Shown here piece after piece: positions 39,201-45,336 of a stretch of DNA of 64,000 nucleotides (position 1 is its first letter; each line of letters begins with the position of its first letter). The notes under the pieces are model-generated. The model worked only from the letters and a program-made list of their open reading frames with translations, made no database searches and had not been told where the DNA came from. The DNA lies in NCBI GenBank assembly GCA_026003195.1, contig BPGU01000001.1, positions 62,001 to 126,000 of the forward strand. Direction: 5' to 3'. Source of the DNA: Armatimonadota bacterium. GTDB taxonomy: Bacteria; Armatimonadota; HRBIN16. The translations under genes and the position numbers were made by a program.

Positions 39201-40068
39201 TGTCCAGCGTTTCGGCTTGCGCGATTTTGTGCTCTGTGCCGCACGCATCGAGCCGTTCAAGAACCAGCTCATGTTGATCTGGGCGCTGCGAGGCACGAGA
39301 GTGCCTCTGGTGCTGGCGGGCAAAGTCTCCGAGCCGGAATACGGTGCACTGTGCCAGCGATGGGCAGGGGAGAACGTGCACTTCGTGGGCGAGCTCTCGC
39401 CCGATCTGTTAGCCAGCGCGTACGCAGCGGCGCGAGTACACGCCATGCCCTCGTGGGCGGAGACGCCCGGCTTGACGAGCATGGAAGCCGCGCTTGCCGG
39501 TTGTGCGGTTGTAGTGGGCAATCAGGGGGCGGAGCGGGAATACTTTGGGGATTTCGCTTACTACTGCAACCCCGCCGATGTGGATTCGGTGCGTGAGGCG
39601 GTGCTGAAAGCGTGGGAGGACCGTGACCTTGCAAAGCGTGAGGCGTTCCGCGAGTACATCCTGAAGCACTACACATGGTCCGAGACGGCACGGGTAACCG
39701 CACAGGCGTACGACCAGGTGCTACAGGCACAAAAAACTGTTCTGTCTGTGCCTGACTGGAACGAACCACCAACATGGCAACCCGTAGTGTACGAGTATCT
39801 TCGGGAGCATCAGCCGGGTGATGGCGCGCTACTGCAGTTGTACGCGGGCACACTGAACGACTTCAGCGCGGAAGACGCATACGCATTGCTGGCGCAGTAC
39901 ATAGTGTCGCTGGGCTACGACCCCGAACATTGTGCAGATATCGAGATTATCGACCATTTACCCGAAAACTTTTTGGGACGGGTGCTGCTGACGGGTAGCC
40001 GCTACGATACCATCGTGCTCACCCGATACGGCAGTCAGTGCGAGCATTTGCAGAAAAGGGCAGCTTGA
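36268..40068 (+). CDS. Giant methyltransferase - GT2 - GT4 fusion protein
   Basis: The 1,266-residue protein has no signal or membrane segment. Residues about 1-120 are unassigned. A class I methyltransferase covers about 125-345 (VLDLGCGTGYGAKIL at 163, FDAVVSFEVIEHV, LQPEGVVVLSTPNKH). A GT2 domain covers about 366-590 (VSVIVHTRNEERNIAECLE, MDMESTDRT, LYVDADERVP). A degenerate, possibly methyltransferase-like segment lies at 690-790. A GT4 domain covers about 791-1150 (RIEPFKNQLMLIWAL, HAMPSWAETPGLTSMEAALAG). About 100 unassigned residues end the protein. It likely builds part of the polysaccharide exported by the SLBB protein. AGGAGCAC precedes the ATG. Confidence 0.85.
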   Translation: MPTTPWDDFIPYSARDMQEFTSAGADGAVIQRIRLERDRQALYTADVFLYHWRLKRRMVWQFIAVHIRDGHLHLDFPTPFQCLDEGWKGLVTHAFLTGLQAMMAKAEAAQSLILHVDFPVPEDVPPLGGGGENRVAPGFAWNELYIHSAKRYLFAAERTQGLRVLDLGCGTGYGAKILARQAAQVVAADVDDYPLHYGEETYPDEKIQRVRIAPISNIQGLPFKDGSFDAVVSFEVIEHVPVAQMEAFFAEIARVLQPEGVVVLSTPNKHVYIHYPDPYHVSLMTLEEFRRLLESRFRHVQLWGQVRSRQLPHTSMEFDIVPETDDGQEIYLAVCREYVGDARAIALPPPTVWETSSPEETLAQGRLPVSVIVHTRNEERNIAECLECVKDWAGEIIVMDMESTDRTVEIARRYTDRVYHHPLLHDFDLARNASASHAHYDWILYVDADERVPRALVDALEQMLPQLDSEVAAVQLTYKNYFLGKWIRHAGQWYPGYKAPMLLRKGRFEWLGAAHEGVRVWGKVVLFPPDNPDCAIEHHSMPTLEHYMRKLNHYSQSAAQQMRDERAPCSWQTLAAAMGCAFRFYYDETQGYRDGAHGFLLSVCAAMSALADQIRYAELRLREGWEGNNLLPTSAEEFFRFAADVAAGRVQVVQKKLSHILSFSDGETAMSPPPLWWSRLWQRLQREPAGTIALLGMAGDELPGDGWSRASEDEQADALIVFGAGWREAVHRLRDGGSFFIGVPAFPQNPQAWREEIEHAFGATVHLMDPESSCQWLFAFGWKGQRVEPVRRRVLMTTHQRAFEMLGGGETQLFETLLALREQGIVADVSVSLRLPEEPYDLIHAFSLYHADKIEHLEHTEKPLVVSTIFRDNAAFYPVTVGAAVFRQREPSQVEEALRAWKAGRLHVQGVDPASLDEPEDLKRIKQRVVQRAQILLPNCRWELSALRRYFRLGYKPAQLVPNAVHPEKFIRATPDAFVQRFGLRDFVLCAARIEPFKNQLMLIWALRGTRVPLVLAGKVSEPEYGALCQRWAGENVHFVGELSPDLLASAYAAARVHAMPSWAETPGLTSMEAALAGCAVVVGNQGAEREYFGDFAYYCNPADVDSVREAVLKAWEDRDLAKREAFREYILKHYTWSETARVTAQAYDQVLQAQKTVLSVPDWNEPPTWQPVVYEYLREHQPGDGALLQLYAGTLNDFSAEDAYALLAQYIVSLGYDPEHCADIEIIDHLPENFLGRVLLTGSRYDTIVLTRYGSQCEHLQKRAA

Positions 40069-40110
40069 GCCGTTCGTGGGAGCAGACTATCTGCAGGGAG
40101 GCTGAGAACA

Positions 40111-43100
40111 ATGAAACAGGCAGAACGTGAACCGCTTCATATCGTCTGGGAAGGGGCTTTTCTGGCGAGGCACAGCCTTGCGCTGGTGAACAGAGAACTG
40201 GTCACCGCACTGCATCGGCTGGTACCGGAGTGGCAGTTCTATCTGGTGCCGCATCCCACGGATGACGGCGTGCTGCGCGGCGATCCTCGCTGGAAGTTTA
40301 TCGAGGAGCGCATGCGCCGTCTGCCCAGCCATGTCGACGTATGGGTGCGCCACCACTGGCCGCCCAACTGGCAACGCCCGAACACCGAGCGGTTCATCGT
40401 GATTCAGCCCTGGGAGTTCGGTTCTGTTCCCGCAGAATGGGTGGATGCGATCAACCGTAATGTGGATGAGCTGTGGGTGCCCTCTACCTTCGTGCGGGAG
40501 TGCTACGTGCGCGATGGCGTGCAGCCGGAAAAAGTGGTGGTGGTTCCGAATGGCGTTTCCGAGAGCTTCTTCGAACCCGTTGCGCCGATGGAACTGCCCA
40601 CTCAGAAGCGTTTTCGCTTCCTGTACGTCGGGGGCACGATACCCCGGAAGGGCATCGATATCCTGCTGGACGGCTACACACGCACCTTCACCCGTTCCGA
40701 TGATGTGGTTCTGGTCATCAAAGATTTCGGCACGAACACCTTCTATCGCGGGCAGAACTATGTGGAGCAAATCCGCTGGTTCCAGCAGCAACCAGACGTA
40801 CCTGAAATTATCTACATCGCCGACGAGCTGGACGAAGGGCAGATGAACGCGCTGTACCGCGCCTGCCATGCACTGGTGCATCCTTATCGCGGTGAGGGCT
40901 TCGGTTTGCCGATTGCGGAGGCGATGGCGTGTGGTCTGCCGGTCATTGTCACCGGCTTCGGCGCGGCGATGGACTTTTGTAACGAGGAACGAGCCTTCCT
41001 CATCCCTGCAGGCGTGGAGTATTTCCCGGATAACTTGATTGGCGATATGGAGACGGTGAACCGCCCGTTCTGGGCAAAGCCCGAACGCAACGCGATGGAA
41101 GCGCTGATGGAGCAGGTGTACCGCGACAACGAAGGCGCGAAAGCGGTTGCCGAGCGCGCTGCCCAATGGGTACGCGAGAACCTCACCTGGGATCGCGCTG
41201 CGCAGATAGCGCTGGAAAGGCTGTCTCATAGTATCCAAAGCTCTTCCAGTGAGGATGCGGAGTCCGTTATCTATCGCGCCGCCGAGTGTGTGGCGCAGGA
41301 AGATTATGACGAGGCGATCGTGCTGCTGGAGAGGCTGATTCGTGAACAGCCACAACAGCTCAAGGCATATTGTGGACTGGGCGTGGCTTACTTTCAGGCA
41401 GGCAGCATCGCCCGGGCGGAGGGCGTTCTGCGGCAGGGGCTACAGGTGGGCGAAGATTTTGAACTGCACTATCACCTGGCATACATTCTTCTGCAAACCG
41501 GTCGCTCGCAAGAGGCGCTCCGTCATGCCATCCGCGCAGTGGAGCTGAATCCGGAATGCGAGGAGGCGATAGGCCTGCTGCGTGGGCTATATACCAAGCT
41601 GCAAAAGCGTTCTCTGAAGCGCGGCAAACACGCTTTGCACAACGAGTTACAGCGGGCAAGTCGCCTGCTGCAACAAGGCGGTACTGCCGCATCACCTGCG
41701 CCCTCTATCAGCCAGGCTGCGGCATCCCGTGCCACAGGCGCAAAGAAAGCGCATCCTGCGATCTCTCTGTGCATGATTGCCAGAGATGAAGAGGCGTTCA
41801 TCGAGGATTGCCTCCAGAGTGTGCAGGGGCTGGTAGATGAGATTGTGCTGGTGGACACTGGCTCCACCGACCGCACGGTGGAAATCGCTCAGCGGTATGG
41901 TGCGAAGGTCATACATCACCCCTGGCGAGATGACTTCTCGGAAGCCCGCAACGTGTCGCTGCAGCACGCTACCGGAGACTGGGTGCTGTGGCTGGACGCC
42001 GATGAACGGCTGGATCGGGGAAGCGCGGAAGCTATCCGAAACGCCATTCGCGACCCGCAGTTTGCCGGTTACCTCGTGGAGATTGTGAACGAGGTGGGCG
42101 ACCAGCAGAGCAGTAGCACCTTCGTGCACCGCGCCTGTCGTCTGTTCCGTCGTCTGCCGGTCACACGCTTTGAGGGGCGTATCCACGAACAGGTAGTGCC
42201 CTCGCTGGAGCACAACGGCTATGAGGTTGCGTATCTGAAGGGGGTGCGTATTCGGCACCTCGGTTACCGACAGGACATCGTTGCCCAACGGCGCAAGCAC
42301 GACCGCACTATCCGTATGCTGCGTGAGGAGGTGCAAAAGAACCCCGAGGACCTGTTCCAGAGGTTCAATCTGGGCAACGCCTACTACGTCGCCGGGCAGT
42401 ATGAGCAGGCGGTGCGTGAGCTGGAACCGATTGTGGACCGGATAGAGCCTCACGCCGACCACGCCTCCGTCGGCTACGTGTTGCTGGCGAACGCCCTGTA
42501 TCCTCTGGGGCAGTACGAGAAGATACTGCAGGTGCACGAGCGCGCCCTGCGTCGTGGCATTGACCACCCGGGCTTGTACTTCGCAGACGGTTATGCCTAT
42601 CTCTCCCTGCGCCGCTACGCCGAATCGGTAGAAGCCTTCCAGAAGGCGATAGCGGCACGCGATGACGACCGATTTGTCAGCGGGGACACCAGCATCAGCG
42701 GCTTTAAGGCATATTACGGGCTGGCTCAGGCTTATCTGGGGCTAGAGCAGCTGGAGCAAAGCGAAGCGGAGTGCCGTCGTGCGCTGGCGGAGCTGCCGAC
42801 CTTCGCGGAGGCACGCTATCTGCTGGCGCAGTTGTTGTTTGCCAGGGGCGAAACCGCGCTCGCACTGAAAGAGCTGGAGCAGGCGCATTGGGACGCACCG
42901 CACCATCCTGAAATTGCCCGTGAGCTGGCGGTGCGCTACGAGGAGGCGGAGCGCTGGGCGGATGCCTATGCGATATGGCGCAGGCTGGTGAGCGCGTCTC
43001 AGAACAACGCAGAGTACCGCTGGCACAGTGCAACCTGCGCGGAGAAGCTGAACCTGTGGCACGAGGCGCAGGCAGATTACACCGAGCTGACGGTGGTGCA

Positions 43101-43476
43101 CCCACAGTTCGCGCCGGCGTGGGTGAATCTGGGCAGGGTGCATCTGGCACAGGGCGATTACGAGGGCGCGCTCTCTTGCTTCACCCGCGCCATTGAGCTG
43201 AACCCTGAAGACGCCAACGCCTTCTTCAACGCAGGAGACGTACTGTACCAGCTGGGCGCATACGAAGCCGCCGCAGAGACCTATACCGCCGGATTACAGC
43301 GCGACCCGCATAATGCGCAGGGGTTCTTCACGCTGGGCAACGCCTACTTCCAGATGGGCGCGTACGAAGCGGCAATGATGGCGTTCCAGCAAGCGCTCGC
43401 ACTGCAGCCTGACCACTACCCCGCTCGCCACAACCTGGAGCTGGTCAAAGAGCAGATGAAAGGGCGGGTGGCTTAG
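40111..43476 (+). CDS. GT4 - TPR - GT2 - TPR multidomain glycosyltransferase
   Basis: The 1,121-residue protein follows the previous giant gene by 42 nt with a GGGAGG-type ribosome site. A GT4 glycosyltransferase fills about residues 8-385 (VVVVPNGVSESFF, LYVGGTIPRKGIDILL, HPYRGEGFGLPIAEAMACGLPVI, the last block given in part). A TPR stretch covers about 385-490 and a linker reaches to 545. A GT2 domain lies at about 549-740 (SLCMIARDEEAFIEDCL, VDTGSTDRTVEIA, WLDADERL). TPR repeats then run to the end (AWVNLGRVHLAQGDYEGAL, AFFNAGDVLYQLGAYEAA). TPRs probably hold partners or organise the two catalytic modules. Likely same pathway as the preceding gene. Confidence 0.87.
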   Translation: MKQAEREPLHIVWEGAFLARHSLALVNRELVTALHRLVPEWQFYLVPHPTDDGVLRGDPRWKFIEERMRRLPSHVDVWVRHHWPPNWQRPNTERFIVIQPWEFGSVPAEWVDAINRNVDELWVPSTFVRECYVRDGVQPEKVVVVPNGVSESFFEPVAPMELPTQKRFRFLYVGGTIPRKGIDILLDGYTRTFTRSDDVVLVIKDFGTNTFYRGQNYVEQIRWFQQQPDVPEIIYIADELDEGQMNALYRACHALVHPYRGEGFGLPIAEAMACGLPVIVTGFGAAMDFCNEERAFLIPAGVEYFPDNLIGDMETVNRPFWAKPERNAMEALMEQVYRDNEGAKAVAERAAQWVRENLTWDRAAQIALERLSHSIQSSSSEDAESVIYRAAECVAQEDYDEAIVLLERLIREQPQQLKAYCGLGVAYFQAGSIARAEGVLRQGLQVGEDFELHYHLAYILLQTGRSQEALRHAIRAVELNPECEEAIGLLRGLYTKLQKRSLKRGKHALHNELQRASRLLQQGGTAASPAPSISQAAASRATGAKKAHPAISLCMIARDEEAFIEDCLQSVQGLVDEIVLVDTGSTDRTVEIAQRYGAKVIHHPWRDDFSEARNVSLQHATGDWVLWLDADERLDRGSAEAIRNAIRDPQFAGYLVEIVNEVGDQQSSSTFVHRACRLFRRLPVTRFEGRIHEQVVPSLEHNGYEVAYLKGVRIRHLGYRQDIVAQRRKHDRTIRMLREEVQKNPEDLFQRFNLGNAYYVAGQYEQAVRELEPIVDRIEPHADHASVGYVLLANALYPLGQYEKILQVHERALRRGIDHPGLYFADGYAYLSLRRYAESVEAFQKAIAARDDDRFVSGDTSISGFKAYYGLAQAYLGLEQLEQSEAECRRALAELPTFAEARYLLAQLLFARGETALALKELEQAHWDAPHHPEIARELAVRYEEAERWADAYAIWRRLVSASQNNAEYRWHSATCAEKLNLWHEAQADYTELTVVHPQFAPAWVNLGRVHLAQGDYEGALSCFTRAIELNPEDANAFFNAGDVLYQLGAYEAAAETYTAGLQRDPHNAQGFFTLGNAYFQMGAYEAAMMAFQQALALQPDHYPARHNLELVKEQMKGRVA

Positions 43477-43482
43477 CGCCCA

Positions 43483-43512
43483 TTGCGCATCAGATTGCCC
43501 CAGTGCTATAAT
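43483..43512 (+). promoter_or_regulatory. Promoter of the MNT/HEPN pair
   Basis: TTGCGC (43483-43488) and TATAAT (43507-43512) are separated by 18 nt, in the short gap after the giant glycosyltransferase gene. Confidence 0.55.
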
Positions 43513-43529
43513 GAGCTGGGGTGAGCAGA

Positions 43530-43901
43530 ATGCGCACTTTAGAGACTTTCCCGCCCGAAGAGCAGGAGCTGCTACGCAAAGCAACGGAGGTTATCTGCTC
43601 GGTAGCCCGGCAGCACGGGGTGGAAGTGGTGCAAATCCACCTGTTCGGCAGTCGGGCACGCGGCGATGCTCAGCGCGACAGCGACTGGGATTTTTATGTG
43701 GTTATTGACAAAGAGACGAGTTTTGCCCAGCGTCAGCAAATAGCCTCTCGGATACGACGCTCCCTCGCTCAACAGCGCATGGCTTGTGATGTGCTGGTGC
43801 AGGGAGAGCAAACGGTGAGCCAAAGGCATAGTGATACGGGATATCTCACGTACTATGCCTTGAGAGAAGGGGTCCCTTTGTATGAACATAGACACGGTTA
43901 G
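43530..43901 (+). CDS. MNT-type minimal nucleotidyltransferase (probable antitoxin of a HEPN/MNT pair)
   Basis: The ATG at 43530 follows GGGGTGA. The 123-residue product has the nucleotidyltransferase signature GSRARGDAQRDSDWDF (GS-x10-DxD) near residue 38, so the metal-binding acids are present. In known HEPN/MNT toxin-antitoxin modules the MNT protein inactivates the HEPN ribonuclease by transferring nucleotides to it. Here it precedes and overlaps a HEPN gene by 20 nt, which is the expected context, but the HEPN partner is frameshifted. Confidence 0.85.
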   Translation: MRTLETFPPEEQELLRKATEVICSVARQHGVEVVQIHLFGSRARGDAQRDSDWDFYVVIDKETSFAQRQQIASRIRRSLAQQRMACDVLVQGEQTVSQRHSDTGYLTYYALREGVPLYEHRHG

Positions 43902-44287
43902 TAACTGGCTGCGCAAAGCAGAGAACGACTTACAGACCGGCAACAATGAGCTGGGCAGGGACGACCCCATCACGGATACGGTGTGTTTTCACATGCAGCA
44001 GTGCTGTGAAAAGTACTTGAAGGGCTTCCTTATCTTTCACGGCAAGGAGGTTCCTTGCACCCACTCCCTCGCAGCACTGATAGCAAGGTGTGCTGGAGAT
44101 CGATGTGGATTTTCTCAGCTTGCATCAGCTGGACGTAGATCATCTCACTGACTACGCGGTAACCATTCGTTACGGTGATGACTTTTACATGCCTTCTGTA
44201 GAAGAAGCTGAACGTGCTTTGCAGATTGCTGAACAGGTTCGTGAGTTCGTGCGCTCCAAACTGGCGCAGTCCGGTTTCGAAGGATGA
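43882..44287 (+). pseudogene. HEPN-domain gene with a frameshift
   Basis: The first frame starts at 43882 and gives NIDTVSNWLRKAENDLQTG, then CFHMQQCCEKYLKGFL and THSLAALIARC. The second frame carries VLEIDVDFLSLHQLDVDHL, then DYAVTIRYGDDFYMPS to the stop at 44287. Together they are a normal HEPN protein of about 133 residues, with the break near 44085-44095 (two bases missing or one extra). In the HEPN family the RxxxxH motif forms the RNase site; no such motif is obvious here, and the RYGDDFY block is the usual C-terminal hallmark. The defect may be real decay or a sequence error. The stop overlaps the queG start. Confidence 0.72.
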
Positions 44288-45336
44288 ATCAGCACAGTAT
44301 CAGCAACGCCATCCGCGCCCATGCCCTCTCGCTCGGTTTTGACCTGGTGGGCTTCGCGCCAATACTCCCCCCTGCGCACGCGCTCTTCTTCCGCAAATGG
44401 CTGGAGCAGGGATTTCACGGCGAGATGGCATACCTTGCCCGCACTGCCGACGCCCGATGTGACCCGCAACAGGTACTGCCCGGCGCGAAAAGTGCGGTGG
44501 TGGTCGGTCTGAACTATGCACCCGCTGTCTCACCTGGGACCGACGACCCTTCTCGCGGTGTGTTCGCCCGCTATGCGCTGGGGGAGGACTACCATCCGGT
44601 GATGGAGCAAAAGTTGGGGCAACTGCTGCAGTTTATCCGTCAGCACTATCCCGAGTGCCGCGCGAAGATTTACGTGGACGCCGGACCGGTGTTGGAGCGT
44701 GACCTTGCCTGGCGAGCGGGGCTGGGCTGGTTCGGCAAGAATACCATGTTGATCAACACCTATCGTGGTTCGTATTTCTTGCTGGGCGAAATCCTGCTGG
44801 ACGTGGAGCTGGAGTACGACCATCCGGCGTTCGGTGGCTGTGGCAAGTGCAACCGGTGTATCGAGGCGTGCCCAACGGGAGCGATTGTCGCCCCGTACGT
44901 GCTGGATGCGAGGCGATGCATCAGCTATCTCACCATCGAGCTGCGCGGCTCCATCCCGGAAGAGATGCGCTCGAAGATGGGCAACCGTATCTTTGGCTGT
45001 GACATCTGCCAGGAGGTGTGTCCCTTCAACCAGCCTCGTCCCCATGCCCCACTGCGTTCCGCCCCCACTGCTGAACCCCGCTTCGCCCCGCGCGAGGTGA
45101 CTCTGACACCGAAGTTGGTAGACCTGTTGCGCATGAGCGAAGAGGAGTTTCGCGTCGCTTTTCGCAACAGCCCTGTCAAACGCGCCAAATGGCGAGGCTT
45201 CCGGCGTAACGTCGCGGTCGCGCTGGGCAACAGCAAAAACCCTGAGGTGTTACCCGTGCTCCAGCAAGAACTGCAGCGCGAAACCGACCCAACAGTGCAC
45301 GAGCACCTGCAGTGGGCGATAGAGCGGTGTCGCTAA
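44284..45336 (+). CDS. queG: Epoxyqueuosine reductase QueG
   Basis: QueG reduces epoxyqueuosine to queuosine in tRNA, using cobalamin and two [4Fe-4S] clusters. The 350-residue product has the N-terminal GFDLVGFAP, the cobalamin-domain block DAGPVLERDLAWRAGLGWFG (in part), a first cluster motif [16 protein letters not shown] and a second CDICQEVCPFN. A HEAT-like C-terminal part follows, including RAKWRGFRRNVAVALGN. The length is typical. The ATG overlaps the HEPN stop, so expression may have been coupled to that pair; the gene ends in a 4-nt convergent overlap with the PA14 protein gene. Confidence 0.93.
   Translation: MNQHSISNAIRAHALSLGFDLVGFAPILPPAHALFFRKWLEQGFHGEMAYLARTADARCDPQQVLPGAKSAVVVGLNYAPAVSPGTDDPSRGVFARYALGEDYHPVMEQKLGQLLQFIRQHYPECRAKIYVDAGPVLERDLAWRAGLGWFGKNTMLINTYRGSYFLLGEILLDVELEYDHPAFGGCGKCNRCIEACPTGAIVAPYVLDARRCISYLTIELRGSIPEEMRSKMGNRIFGCDICQEVCPFNQPRPHAPLRSAPTAEPRFAPREVTLTPKLVDLLRMSEEEFRVAFRNSPVKRAKWRGFRRNVAVALGNSKNPEVLPVLQQELQRETDPTVHEHLQWAIERCR

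Noticed and set aside
40087-41355. A 422-codon open frame on the minus strand
   Set aside because: It is antisense to the GT4 domain of the glycosyltransferase gene and shows no domain or ribosome site.
44080-44100. Programmed frameshift in the HEPN gene
   Set aside because: No slippery heptamer, internal Shine-Dalgarno at the right distance or downstream pseudoknot is apparent.
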